A stretch of DNA of 64,000 bases from Candidatus Peregrinibacteria bacterium (GCA_016699515.1 CP064978.1:744001-808000), one strand, 5' to 3'. Shown: positions 39,012-49,119, counted from the stretch's first letter. The notes: generated by a model not told the origin, from the letters alone. A program made the numbers and translations.

Positions 39012-40271
39012 ATGACCAGCGAGCTACTGCTCTTTTTGTTTCTTATCTGCCTTTCGGGCGCCTTCTCGGGTGCCGAAATTGCCCTCACCAGCCTGTCGGA
39101 AGCAAAAGTACGAGCCATTCAGAACGATAAAAAATTTGCCAGTAAAGCAATTGTAAAACTCAAAAAATATCCTCACAAGCTTTTGATCACCATTTTGATT
39201 GGGAATAACTTGGTGAACATTTTAACAAGCGTGCTGGCCACCCTATGGGCGGCCAACGTCTTTGGAAACAACTCGGTGGCATTGGTAACGGGAGTGATCA
39301 CTTTTTTCATTCTGGTGTTTGGCGAAATCACCCCCAAAACCATCGCCCAAAAATTTGCTTTGCCGTTTGCCCGCATTATGGCTCATCCCTTGCGAATGCT
39401 GATGTGGATTTTCACCCCTATTATTTTGATTTTGGAAGGCATGATCCACTTGATGATGCGCCTGCTCAAGCTCAATCCCTCCCTGAATTCGGTGAGTGAA
39501 GAGGAATTGCTTGCGATGGTGGATATTGGCACTCAAGAAGGAGTGATTGAAGAGGAAGAGCAAGAATTGATCGAGAACGTGCTGGAGTTCAGTGAGACCA
39601 CCGTTCAAGAGGTTATGACCATGAAAAAAGATATGGAGGTGATCGACATCGATACTCCCATTCGCGATGCGGTTAAGTTTTTTATTGCCCATTCGCACTC
39701 TCGCATTCCGGTGTTCAAAAAAAATATCAATAACATTGTTGGGATTGTAACGGTGCATGATATTTTGCAATTACTGAACGAGCCCAATGGTCATCGCTCG
39801 CTGAATGATTGCAATTTTTCGCACCCCATTGTGGTTCCTAAAACCAAGTCGATCAGTAAATTGTTCGGCGAATTTCAGCGCAGACGTCAACATATGGCCA
39901 TTGTGGTGGACGAGCACGGCGAAACGGTAGGCCTAGTGACCATGGAAGATATTTTGGAAGAGATTGTCGGTGATATTGCCGATGAACAAGATCGAGAGAA
40001 AAAAACCATTCGAAGCATGGGTAAAAACGAATGGGAAGTACGCGGTGAAACCACGATTGAAGAGCTGAATGATGCCCTGGATATTGAGCTGGAATTTCCG
40101 GTTCACGAAAGCGTTAGTTTGCTTATTTTGGAGGAATTGCACCGTTTTCCTAAATTGGGTGAAAAAATCACCTATCAGAATTTGATTCTGCAGGTCGATG
40201 AAATGTCTAAAAAGAAGATTGAGAAAGTACGCATCACCAAGTTGAACCGTTCGGAGGAGGACGAATCTTAA
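39012..40271 (+). CDS. CNNM/CorC-type membrane protein with CBS domains (hemolysin C family)
   Basis: A 419-residue intact frame. Residues 1-190 form the DUF21/CNNM membrane domain (LICLSGAFSGAEIALTSLSE, LLITILIGNNLVNILTSVLA, LVFGEITPKTIAQKFALPFA). Two CBS motifs follow (VMTMKKDMEVIDIDTPIRD and IVVPKTKSISKLFGEFQRRR), with the VDEHGETVGLVTMEDILEEI signature, then a CorC_HlyC domain. The family is linked to Mg2+/Co2+ efflux with nucleotide sensing by the CBS pair. It is followed 12 bp later by DedA-UppP, so both membrane genes may be co-transcribed. Confidence 0.92.
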   Translation: MTSELLLFLFLICLSGAFSGAEIALTSLSEAKVRAIQNDKKFASKAIVKLKKYPHKLLITILIGNNLVNILTSVLATLWAANVFGNNSVALVTGVITFFILVFGEITPKTIAQKFALPFARIMAHPLRMLMWIFTPIILILEGMIHLMMRLLKLNPSLNSVSEEELLAMVDIGTQEGVIEEEEQELIENVLEFSETTVQEVMTMKKDMEVIDIDTPIRDAVKFFIAHSHSRIPVFKKNINNIVGIVTVHDILQLLNEPNGHRSLNDCNFSHPIVVPKTKSISKLFGEFQRRRQHMAIVVDEHGETVGLVTMEDILEEIVGDIADEQDREKKTIRSMGKNEWEVRGETTIEELNDALDIELEFPVHESVSLLILEELHRFPKLGEKITYQNLILQVDEMSKKKIEKVRITKLNRSEEDES

Positions 40272-40283
40272 ACCCATTTTGTC

Positions 40284-41567
40284 ATGCACCAGCTCATTGA
40301 ACTGTCGCGCGCTTTAATTGAACATCATGGCTACAGCGCTATTTTCTTTTTGACCACAGCCGAACAATTTATTTTCCCCATTCCGGTCGATATTTTTATT
40401 GGCATGGGAACTTCTTTTGGGCTCAGTTTTAAAACCATTTTACTTTTGGTGCTGGCTGGCGCCCTGCTGGGATCACTCATTGGCTATTGTTTGGGGCGTT
40501 TTTTGGGCCATCCGATCGCCTTATGGGTTTTTGGGCAAAAGCGCCTGGACCGCGGGGAAGCCTTCATTAAAAAATGGGGTGTTTGGGGGGTAATTTTAGC
40601 GGGACTCACCCCCATCCCATTCAAATTGGTCACTTGGACGTCGGGCATTTTCGAAATGCCTCTGCGAAAATTTTTACTGGGAGTGATTGTGGGTCGCATG
40701 CCGCGTTATTTGATCAGCGCCTTCGCTGGCAACTGGCTTATTCACACTCAATTTTACGCGAGCGAGAATATGAGTGCCGTCCTTTTGGGTACTCTGCAGG
40801 GCATCACGGAATTTCTGCCCATTTCAAGTTCCGGGCATTTGGTGATCGCTGAACACTTTTTAAAACTCCCTCCTACGATCACTCAAATGAGCCTTGAGTG
40901 GTTTGATATTTTGTTGCATGGCGGTTCTTTGCTGGCTATTTTACTTTATTTCAGGCGTGATTGGATGACGCTGCTGAAAGAGATATACCAACTATTCGCC
41001 AAGCGCACACTTGCGCGGGATTCTTTGTTGGTGCTTTTGGCCATCGGAACCTTTCCCGCTATTTTTGCCGGATTGTTTTTGGGCGACTGGATGTCGAACA
41101 CTTTGCGCACCAACACCACCGTTGCGATCGCATTTATGGTGGGAGCTGCTTACTTTTTGTTGGCCGAATGGAAGGGGAAGCATGCAAAAAACGAACAGCC
41201 CACTTTTACCAATGCTGTGGTGATTGGTTTTGCACAAGCGTTTGCTTTGGTTCCCGGACTATCGCGCGCGGGTACCACCATTGCCACCGGTATGCTCACT
41301 GGGCTGCAGCGTGAATTTGCGGCGCGTTTTTCGTTCTTGTTGGGTGGCATCGCTATTTTGGCGGCCAATTTATATGCACTGATTTCGCTAAAAAACGGGG
41401 CCTCGCTGCCGCCTTTGGGGTTTACGTTGGCCGGCGTGATCAGCGCGTTTGTGGTGAGTCTTTTGACCGTGCATTATTTGATGAAGTTTTTAAAACATCA
41501 TTCACTGCGGGTCTTTAGTTTTTATTTGTTTTTAATGGGGAGTCTGCTGCTTACGTTTTTAAACTAA
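40284..41567 (+). CDS. DedA-family domain joined to undecaprenyl-pyrophosphate phosphatase (UppP)
   Basis: One 427-residue frame. Residues 1-157 are DedA/VTT-like: YSAIFFLTTAEQFIFPIPVD, LLGSLIGYCLGRFLGHPIAL, then GLTPIPFKLVTWTSGIFEMP. Residues 163-427 are UppP/BacA: LQGITEFLPISSSGHLVIAE with the catalytic Q/E-x-x-x-E segment, and PGLSRAGTT. UppP dephosphorylates C55-PP; DedA-family UptA proteins flip C55-P back across the membrane, so the two act in consecutive steps of carrier recycling. At the join, ATG at 40771 is followed by A, and the +1 frame reads TGA there (ATGA). A one-base error in the T4 run at 40753-40756 could have merged two overlapping genes into one. Confidence 0.88.
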   Translation: MHQLIELSRALIEHHGYSAIFFLTTAEQFIFPIPVDIFIGMGTSFGLSFKTILLLVLAGALLGSLIGYCLGRFLGHPIALWVFGQKRLDRGEAFIKKWGVWGVILAGLTPIPFKLVTWTSGIFEMPLRKFLLGVIVGRMPRYLISAFAGNWLIHTQFYASENMSAVLLGTLQGITEFLPISSSGHLVIAEHFLKLPPTITQMSLEWFDILLHGGSLLAILLYFRRDWMTLLKEIYQLFAKRTLARDSLLVLLAIGTFPAIFAGLFLGDWMSNTLRTNTTVAIAFMVGAAYFLLAEWKGKHAKNEQPTFTNAVVIGFAQAFALVPGLSRAGTTIATGMLTGLQREFAARFSFLLGGIAILAANLYALISLKNGASLPPLGFTLAGVISAFVVSLLTVHYLMKFLKHHSLRVFSFYLFLMGSLLLTFLN

Positions 41568-42512
41568 TCATAAAGCGCTCCATAGCCAATGCCAACTCGC
41601 TTTCGTCGTCGGTGGTTGTTTTAATGGCCCCGGTTTTTACCGCCACATCAATCGCCACCAAATCGGCATGAGCTTTTTTTAATGCGTCGGTGGTAAAATT
41701 TTTGGCTTGGCTACTGGCATTGCGCAGCACAAATGGATGCAATTTGAGCGAACTGGGATCACTCGTTTCTTTAATTTGGATTAATATACGAATTTGGCGT
41801 GCCAACATATAAAGCACCTGATGCATGCTTTCGCCCGCAACTTGCAGCCGATTGAGCTCTTTTAATGCGGCGTTCGTATTTTTAACACTCAATGCGTCCG
41901 TTAATCGAAATAGGTTTGCCTCATTGGTGGGAATTACCAATTCTTCAATTGTATCGCGCGGGATGGACTGATCACCGGCATAGGTGGCCATTTTTTCGAT
42001 TTCACGATCCAGTTTCCATAAATCCTCACCGGCATAGCTTACCAAATGCAAAGCGGTTGCCGCATCGATTTTTCCGTTATATTTAGAGCTTTGTCTTTGT
42101 ACCCAGTTTGATAATCCGGCACCCTTGAGCGATTCAAACGATTTTACCGTCGCTAATTGAACTAATTTTTTATACAAACTTTTTCGCTTATCCGGATTGG
42201 GTTGCACCAGTACCACGATCGATGTTTCGGGAAGGCTTTGGACCACCTTCAGCAAGGCCTCCTCTTGTTCTGGAGTGATGCCGGCGTCGCGTTTTTTGCC
42301 AGTGGATGCGGATTCAGGCAACCCCTCCAAAAAAATCAGGCGTTTATCCCCCAAAAACGGTGCGGTTTCGATTTGGGAAATCATTTCGGGAATCGTGTGA
42401 TCTTCGATCGACAAAATCGACAAATTGAGATCGCCGTGTTTTTCCAAAAAAGCATTCTTCCAACCTTTCACAAGTTCTTGCAGACGGTAGGTATCTTCGC
42501 CGGTGAAAAAGT
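41551..42512 (-). CDS. holA: DNA polymerase III delta subunit (clamp loader)
   Basis: HolA opens the sliding clamp within the clamp loader. The C-terminal 306 residues read openly from 42471, with the delta-typical PFLGDKRLIFLEGLPES, YAGEDLWKLDREIEKMATYA and FRLTDALSVKNTNAALKELN, and LYMLARQIRILIQIKE. Conserved N-terminal residues FFTGEDTYRLQEL lie further upstream to about 42512, so the GTG at 42471 is not the true start. No ATG, GTG or TTG precedes them; a heptamer array begins there. A base missing from the T5 run around 42504-42508 would give IYTFFTGED with an ATT start. Its stop overlaps UppP tail to tail by 17 bp. Confidence 0.85.
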
Positions 42513-42517
42513 GTAAA

Positions 42518-42559
42518 TTATTACTTATTACCTATTACTTATTATTTATTACTTATTAT
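42518..42559. repeat. Six heptamers (TTATTAC type) between holA and purL
   Basis: From 42518: TTATTAC, TTATTAC, CTATTAC, TTATTAT, TTATTAC, TTATTAT, without gaps. The array directly adjoins the N-terminal coding sequence of holA, which lacks a normal start codon, and ends 15 bp before the purL stop. Confidence 0.85.
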
Positions 42560-42573
42560 TTTGAGTTTTTTAT

Positions 42574-44926
42574 TTACATTTTTTCCGTTAAACCATTCAG
42601 CCAGGCGTCTTGGAGGTTTTGGAGCGGTACATCGATCACCGTTTCGCCGGCTTCTTTCACTACCCATTGCGCGGATTCGGTTACGGTTCCCAATTTAATC
42701 AATTCCACGGAATGGTTGTGCGCGAGTTTTTTAAGCGCTTCGGTTTGATTGGGCTTCACTTCGATCACAAATCCGCCGGTTTCGGAGTAGAGTTTTTGGA
42801 ACGTGTTTACCGGCCCAACATTGGCAATATCCACCGAAACGCCTAATTTTCCGCCCCCGGTGCGATTGTGCGGCATGGTCATTTCGGCCAGTGTTACCGC
42901 AAGCCCACCTTCGGAGATGTCGTGCGCCGATTCAATCAGGTTTTTTGAAACGGCTTCGACCATGAAGTCGATTTCGTTTTTCACTTGTTTTAAATCGGGC
43001 TTGGGAACATTGGCCCCCACAAATCCAAGCAACCGATAGGCCTCGGAAGCCCCCAATTCGTTTTGGCGCGCGTTGATCAAATAAAGTTGATTGCCAGCGA
43101 CTTTGAGCGACGTGGTAACAGCATTTTCGTAGTCATCGATCACACCGGCCACCCCGATCATGGCGGTGGCGTCGACGGAATTGTACAAACTCACGTTCCC
43201 CGAAATGATGGGGGTTGGAATCGCTTCGCACGCTGCCTTGATTCCGCGCACTCCTTCGGTGAATTCCCACATCAGTTCCGGCTTTTCGGGATTGTTGTAA
43301 TTCAAACAGTCGGTCACCGCAATGGGGCGTGCGCCCACAGCCGCCACGTTTCGCATGGCTTCGACGACGGCGTTTACCGCTTGCCAATACGGTGAAATTT
43401 TGGAGTAGTTTCCGTTTCCGTCCTGCGTGATCGCCACTCCCACTTTTTGGGCCGCGGCAGAAACCCCTTCTTTATCTAAAAGTGGAGCGATCACCCCTGC
43501 GTCGGCCTCGCCGGCTTCTAAAATCGTGTTTCCTTGTACATTGCGGTCGTAGCGTTCGTAAATGGAGCGACGAGAAGCGATGTTTTCGGAGGCGAGCATG
43601 CGCAAGAAGAAATCTTCCTGAAGGCGCGACGACGTCGTCGCGCCTTCGAATGATTTTCGAATCTCATCCTCCGTTGGTTCTGAAACGTGATAAATTCGTT
43701 CTTTTACGTCGCGATTGTAGCGCAACCCTTCGGTGATGTCGGTGGCCTTGGCGTCGCATACCTTTTCGCCTTTGTAATGCAAAATATACCGATCACTTTG
43801 AGTCACTTTTCCAATGTTGGCTGCACGCGCTCCTTCGGCAACCGATCCCAGCTCCCATTTTACGTTGTAATGATCCAAAATCAGATCGGTGAGCTCGGGA
43901 TGACAAGTCCAGGCAAAACGTTCCTGAGTTTCGCTGCAGGCGATCACGCTGGGGTGCAGCCCTTCCATTCCCACGGGGATTTTTTCGAGGTCGATTTCGG
44001 CTCCAAATCCTTTTTTATCGACCATCTCGACCGTGGAACAAACGTTCCCGCCCATGTCTTTGAATCCTACTTTATCGAGCTTGCCCATCTCTTTTAAACG
44101 CTTAAAAAGGTCGTAAGTGGCCGCGAGCAAATGTCGCTTTAAAAATGGATTGGGCTCTTGCACCGCCCTTTGTTGATCTCCTTCTTTTCTTCGTCCAGCT
44201 CTAAGCTGGCGAACGACGCTCCGCCCATTCCGCTGTTATCGGTAGGCTTACCGATGGTCACGATGTCGTATCCTACTTCGCCGGCCTCGTCGGGAACGAA
44301 GGAGTGAATGATTTCGTCTTCGCGCACCAAACCAATGGTGAGCACGTTTACCAAACAGTTGTCGTTGAAATTGGGATCAAAACGAACGTCCCCTCCCAAA
44401 TTCGGCACTCCGATCGGGTTTCCGTAGCCGGCTACGCCGTCGACCACGCCTTTGGCGATCACATTGGCCTGGTGATTTTTGATATCGCCAAAGCGAAGCG
44501 AATCCAAAACGCCGATCACGCGGCCGCCCATACAAGCCACGTCACGCACGTTTCCGCCAATTCCGGTGGCGGCGCCTTCGTACGGCACAATTTGGCTGGG
44601 ATGATTGTGACTTTCGTGCGACATAATAATCCCCCAACGCACGTCGCCGTCTTTGACGAGTTCAATCACGCCCGAATCTTCGACCGGGCCCAAAATAACC
44701 CGTTCGCCCGTAGTGGGCAGAGTTTTTAAATACGGGCGCGTGCTGCGATATGAACAGTGTTCCGATCCTTGAATATCCCAAATCACCACTTCGGTCACCG
44801 TGGGGCGCGCCCCAAAATAGTTTCAATTTTACGCGCCTCTTCTACTTTCAGCCCCAAATTGTACTGATTGAGTGCGTCTTTTACCTGCTCGTCGCTCATT
44901 TTTGAGAAATCCAAAGTGTCGGGCAC
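42574..44926 (-). CDS. purL: Phosphoribosylformylglycinamidine synthase II, frameshifted here
   Basis: PurL converts FGAR to FGAM in purine synthesis. The likely start is GTG at 44926 (ATG at 44899 possible), giving the small-PurL N-terminus (MSDEQVKDALNQYNLGLKVE). Signature regions: MSHESHNHPSQIVPYEGAAT with the catalytic His, IGGNVRDVACMGGRVIGVLD, DNSGMGGASFASLEL, and the second repeat VAAVGARPIAVTDCLNYNNP and SAHDISEGGLAVTLAEM. Single bases missing from the G4 run at 44802-44805 and C3 run at 44166-44168 split it. About 785 residues, normal for the small form, which works with separate PurS and PurQ; neither is here. Confidence 0.93.
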
Positions 44927-44932
44927 TGCTTA

Positions 44933-44975
44933 TTAAGTTAAGAGTTAAGAGTTAATAATTAAGAATTCTTAATTA
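44933..44975. repeat. Heptamer repeats (TTAAGAG type) upstream of purL
   Basis: TTAAGAG (44938), TTAAGAG (44945), TTAATAA (44952) and TTAAGAA (44959) in register, then a reverse arm (TTCTTAATTA). It begins 6 bp before the purL GTG, the same position relative to a start codon as the array before folA. Confidence 0.75.
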
Positions 44976-45019
44976 TGTACTCCCATTAAACCGAAGATTT
45001 GGGGGAAAGACAATGGATA

Positions 45020-46199
45020 TTAGAGGCCTAAAAGCGGCGCATTGAGCTCTTGCAAATCGGATTTCAATAGTGCTTCGAACTGTTCAATCACTCGGGCAAT
45101 GGGCGGGCGTTCGCCGGGATCGGTTTCCAGCATAGGGTTTATTATCTTAGCCAGTTCACGCCTTGTTGTGATCTTTTTTTCATCTAAAATATGTCCTGCG
45201 AAATATTCGTATGTTCGATCGCTGGCTGCCACGTATTCTTCGATGCACCAGTACAAAATTTTTGTCAAAGAATAGACATCACTTTGTACTTCGACGGATC
45301 GATTGTAAAATTGCTCAGGACTCATGTATTTTATCGTTCCACTCACTAAATTTCCTTCTAGGACTTCTCCTTGTTTACGAACCGTATCGTAGTCGTTTAA
45401 CAACCATCTAAATAGCCCTTCCTCTACTTCAGCCATGGAAACTTGCATGATGTTCCCCGGTTTTACATCCCGATGGGCTAGGTTGTGTTGATGCAGCTGA
45501 GCGAGACCTTTGGCTGTATGTAATAACGCTTGAACCAGCTCGCGAATGGTCATTCGCCCGTTCGACTTTTTTCTTTCCACAATCAACTGAGTTAGGGTTT
45601 TGGAGCCTTCTGGCATTTTTTGTAATAAATGAGCCAATTGAGGTGGCTTTTCATCATTTGCAGCAGCAATGTGATATGAATGAAAATAGCGCCCCAAATG
45701 AGGATGATTGGTAATGGCGGAAAATCCAGGCACTGTGTGATAAATACTTTCAAGCTCAGGAGTGCCTGTTTTGTCCGGATGAGCCTTTTCTATTTTTAGC
45801 GCTAATGGACTTGCGTTATCGTCGTGTGGAACGATGCCATAGACGATACTCATTCCCCCTTGTCCTAAAACGCTCCCCAGTACCAGTGCGTTTCGCCCTA
45901 ATTCTCTTGCCACTTGGGCGCGCACGTACTCTGCAGCTGCGTTGCAAGCATCACGAAAAGCGAGCGCTAAAGGCTCGCCCCCCCCCTTCGTTTATCGGTG
46001 CAACATTTAAAACCAGTAAAGGTCGGGCTGTAGATTGACGAATTCTCGCTCTCATGCTTGCCACGTATGCGTCCATCAGTTCGCGCTGATCAAGCCTGTT
46101 TAAAACTTTTGCCGTTACTACCTCGGTAAAAGCAGTGCTTTCTGATAAAAGCATTAATGTTCTCAAGGGTGGATGGTGTGGCGTTTGAGGCTGATGCAT
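45020..46199 (-). CDS. Hanks-type Ser/Thr kinase with N-terminal module, frameshifted here
   Basis: About 393 residues once the long C run (about 45978-45986) is corrected. The first ~100 residues (TLMLLSESTAF, ARPLLVLNVAPINEGGG, AFRDACNAAAEYVRAQVARE) form an alpha/beta module that resembles the three stand-alone proteins of the operon. The kinase domain has the P-loop LGQGGMSIVYG, Lys in ALKIEKA, catalytic HRDVKPGN, DYD in place of DFG, and GTIKYMSPEQ. No transmembrane helix or PASTA domain, so it is cytoplasmic, unlike PknB. It is the last gene of the five-gene operon, 27 bp after its neighbour. Confidence 0.85.
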
Positions 46200-46226
46200 A
46201 ACAATCCATTGCTACTATTTTCCAAG

Positions 46227-46715
46227 CTAAGTCGGGTTTTTATCAACCGAGTGAAGGGTGGGTAGCCATATTGCTGGTTCACCTATTACTCTGCCATTTG
46301 GTTGTGCTTTTTGGGCGATTCTATCGACATGCTGTTTTGCATGATCAGGAACTATCAATAATTTACCCCCTTCATTTAAATTCACCAGCGCGTGTTCCTC
46401 GGCTTTTGAGTGCACTTCGACAATTTTGATTGCTGAATTGGGGATTGATTTTTGCAAAAAGCCTCCTATTCGCAAACGTGTATTGTAAACAACCGGTAAC
46501 TTCCTTACCCGTTCCCATTGGCCCACAGTTGGTAGCATTTCGCCTAATTCTAAAACTATTTGACGCTCTTTAAGGCGTTGAATAAATTCCCGTATTCCCG
46601 AAGCTATTTCTACAAATAATTGCTCGAATTCTGCTGGCTTACCGAGCACACCTAATAACCGTGGAATAACATCGGAGCGATCTATGTAGCGAATTGTCGT
46701 GTTTGCTTGGGGCAT
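46227..46715 (-). CDS. Hypothetical alpha/beta protein of the kinase operon (A)
   Basis: A 162-residue protein starting with ATG at 46715. It begins with a strand (TIRYIDRSDVIP), then a long Arg-rich helix (IREFIQRLKERQ), a strand (IVLELGEML), a helix and strand (SAIKIVEVHS), and a late LLIVPDHAKQHVDRIAQ. The order and spacing match the module at the N-terminus of the downstream kinase. No catalytic motif recognised. Spaces of 18 and 27 bp to its neighbours place it in the operon. It may be a kinase substrate or adaptor. Confidence 0.7.
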   Translation of the reverse strand: MPQANTTIRYIDRSDVIPRLLGVLGKPAEFEQLFVEIASGIREFIQRLKERQIVLELGEMLPTVGQWERVRKLPVVYNTRLRIGGFLQKSIPNSAIKIVEVHSKAEEHALVNLNEGGKLLIVPDHAKQHVDRIAQKAQPNGRVIGEPAIWLPTLHSVDKNPT

Positions 46716-46733
46716 AGCAGGGCAACTTTATTG

Positions 46734-47270
46734 TTATTTCGTCTGAACCTTGTACCAATGGGCATGAGCAGGCTCGGTGCTAGCACTGGGCCCGGGTTTT
46801 ATAAGTTCGTATGTTTTGGTGAGGCGAAGCACACCGTTCGCAGGCTTCCATTGTTGCAAATCAAGGGCATTTGGGTCAACCGTTTCGTCTGGGCGTTCTA
46901 GGTACACCAATCCACCTAAAGCATTTGGATGTTGATGCACGCCAAAGGGCCCGTCGGTTTGATTAATGCGGTTATTTTCCAAAGGAACTACCACAGCCAA
47001 TTGGACATTGCTATAGGTCGTTTTCAGTGCGTTTTGAACCGCGTCGCGTATGGTGCTTGCAATTTTTTCTTCTGCCTCGGGGGTGTGTCTTCCCCCCAAA
47101 TTCAACAAAATGACCCGAGCATTCAAGCGGGTCAACTGTTCAATTTCTTTACGAATGGCCTGAGTGCGTTCTGGGGCACCAGCTGCAATCGCGTTGCCAT
47201 CAACAGGATAGTCTGAAATGAAGCGGTGTTGATGGATGATGGCTAGCTTCTCGGACATCCCAAATGGCAT
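46734..47270 (-). CDS. Hypothetical alpha/beta protein of the kinase operon (B)
   Basis: A 178-residue protein; ATG at 47270, or the second ATG at 47258 (MSEKLAIIHQHRF). Strand LAIIHQHRF, helix with RTQAIRKEIEQLTRL, strand ARVILLNLGGR, helix KIASTIRDAVQNALK and strand SNVQLAVVVPL follow the same order as in gene A, gene C and the kinase N-terminus. The C-terminal part is Pro-rich and polar. No enzyme motif is visible and no membrane helix. Position between the two kinases suggests a role in the same signalling pathway. Confidence 0.7.
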   Translation of the reverse strand: MPFGMSEKLAIIHQHRFISDYPVDGNAIAAGAPERTQAIRKEIEQLTRLNARVILLNLGGRHTPEAEEKIASTIRDAVQNALKTTYSNVQLAVVVPLENNRINQTDGPFGVHQHPNALGGLVYLERPDETVDPNALDLQQWKPANGVLRLTKTYELIKPGPSASTEPAHAHWYKVQTK

Positions 47271-47320
47271 CAGGTATTATTATGCACATTCTAAACCTAA
47301 TTTAAAATTTGTCAATTCAA

Positions 47321-49093
47321 TTATGCTGCGCCATTTTGCTGTGCTCGCATTGGTTGAATTGGTGGTGTTAATAACTGTGCCTCTATTGCAGATATTCCTT
47401 CATACGTCGGTTGACTTAAATCACCTGCTGGCTCTTCAATGATTTGATTAATGGCCTTTAATATCTCGTCCACTTCCGGACGATTTTCTGGTTCAAACGC
47501 TAAACAACGCCTTACAATTGGCTTTAGCGATTCGGGCATCGTGGTTTTTTGTACATCATATTGATTATTTTTTGCAAACTGAACGACCTGGCGATAGTTA
47601 TGAGCATCCGCTCTTCCTCCAAATACTTCAAAAAGTGTAATTCCAATGGAGTACACATCTGACCTTGAAGTTATGGCTTTTTTTCCGCTTGCCTGTTCAG
47701 GGCTCATGTATTTAATTGTTCCCGCCGAATATTTATCGTTATAATTCTCTTTGCAAATCATTTCATAATCCATTAAAACCGCGTTTCCATCCGGTTTTAT
47801 TAAAATATTATCAGGTTTAATGTCGCGGTGGACCAATCCTGCCTGATGCAAAGCTTTTGCCCCTTCCACCCCTTGTGCAATTGCCTTTAAAGTATCTCTC
47901 ACACTTATTTGGCTTTTGATTCGGTTGCTAAGGCTGATTACTCCTTCCAGATACTCCAGCACTTCCAATCGCCCATCCTTCCCTGCTTCTGAGCCACGCA
48001 TGGCCATGGTTCCGTAGTATTTCATTAAATAGGGGCACGTTTGCGTAGCCTCTTTTAGCGCAGCGCTAACTTCTGAATCTCCTGACACCATGTACTCAAC
48101 CCCTTTATCAAACTGAATTTGCTTTAATGCAACAGGTTTTTGACCTTCAGGTTGATACCCTTTGCTCACCACCCCCATTCCGCCTGCGCCCAATTCGTGC
48201 CCTTTTACATAAATGGAAGGATGATTTAGTGTTACGGACAGCGCAGCTCGAGTTTGATCGATTCTCTGCTTTAATTGTTCGTCGTTGGGACTCAGGGCAT
48301 CACTGTTCTTTTTATATTGGCTTTTTCTTTCTTCAATCCATTCAGGGCATTGTTGGGCGATTTCTAAAATGAGCTCGCGTAACGTTTCGGGGTCTTTTGC
48401 TCGCTTTGCTTCGAGCGCCAAATCAAGCAGATTATCGAGCTTAAGCACTAAGGGGTCTTTATCTTCCTGTGCCTGATTGATTGCAGCGGCAATTTGCTGG
48501 GCTAATGTGGTCAAATGAGCCTCTTGCGCCTTAACTGGTTCAGACAGGTCTAAATGTTCAATAATATTCTTGGCTCTCAGAGCAATCTGCCCCAAGTTTT
48601 GCACCACCGCTATTTGTTCCGCTTCCATTTCCCGACTCAATTGTTTCACTAGTTCTTGGATTTGTTCAAAAAATTGACCCTGTTGCTCCGCAAAAGACAC
48701 ATCCAAAAGCACTCCCTGCGTATCAAGCTGAGGCGAAACTTCTTCCATCACAATCGTTGCAAATTGCCGCAGTAGTATTTGCTTTTGGAATTTTTTTTCT
48801 TCTTCATCAAGCGATTTCGCATCGACCTTAGTCAATTCCTGGAACAATCGAGCAAAATCATCTGATTTTTTAATGGCTTCTAAATGGGAATTCAATTCAC
48901 TTAAATCGACGGTAACGTCAATTTCACTCACGCTGGATGGCTTTCTAATTAGAGTGGTTGCGTTTCCCTCGACTATTTCACTTGTAGAAAAGCGATGCAA
49001 AAGTGTTGTTGCGCTCGCGCGCACTCCAGATGCCAGCTTATTCCACCAGGACGAACCGGTTGATTCTACGATTTCAATCTGTTTTTGTTTCAT
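47321..49093 (-). CDS. Hanks-type Ser/Thr kinase with long helical N-terminus
   Basis: An intact 590-residue protein. Residues 1-290 are mostly helical and charged (QELTKVDAKSLDEEEKKFQK, QEAHLTTLAQQIAAAINQAQ), probably a coiled-coil sensor or scaffold. The kinase domain (about 295-550) has the P-loop ELGAGGMGVVSKGY, Lys in PVALKQIQF, HRDIKPDN, DYE in place of DFG, and GTIKYMSPEQASG. The activation segment resembles that of the second kinase. No transmembrane helix. A ribosome-binding site (AAAGGA at 49104-49109 on the minus strand) precedes the start. It shares the operon with three unknown proteins and another kinase. Confidence 0.9.
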   Translation of the reverse strand: MKQKQIEIVESTGSSWWNKLASGVRASATTLLHRFSTSEIVEGNATTLIRKPSSVSEIDVTVDLSELNSHLEAIKKSDDFARLFQELTKVDAKSLDEEEKKFQKQILLRQFATIVMEEVSPQLDTQGVLLDVSFAEQQGQFFEQIQELVKQLSREMEAEQIAVVQNLGQIALRAKNIIEHLDLSEPVKAQEAHLTTLAQQIAAAINQAQEDKDPLVLKLDNLLDLALEAKRAKDPETLRELILEIAQQCPEWIEERKSQYKKNSDALSPNDEQLKQRIDQTRAALSVTLNHPSIYVKGHELGAGGMGVVSKGYQPEGQKPVALKQIQFDKGVEYMVSGDSEVSAALKEATQTCPYLMKYYGTMAMRGSEAGKDGRLEVLEYLEGVISLSNRIKSQISVRDTLKAIAQGVEGAKALHQAGLVHRDIKPDNILIKPDGNAVLMDYEMICKENYNDKYSAGTIKYMSPEQASGKKAITSRSDVYSIGITLFEVFGGRADAHNYRQVVQFAKNNQYDVQKTTMPESLKPIVRRCLAFEPENRPEVDEILKAINQIIEEPAGDLSQPTYEGISAIEAQLLTPPIQPMRAQQNGAA

Positions 49094-49110
49094 TTTTTAT
49101 AAATCCTTTT

Positions 49111-49119
49111 ATTATACCA
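49111..49119 (-). promoter_or_regulatory. Possible internal extended -10 element before the first kinase
   Basis: On the minus strand TGGTATAAT reads from 49119 to 49111, a perfect -10 with TGn extension, in the 38-bp spacer between the first gene of the operon and the long kinase. It is only about 18 bp from the start codon, so the transcript would have a very short leader. Confidence 0.35.
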
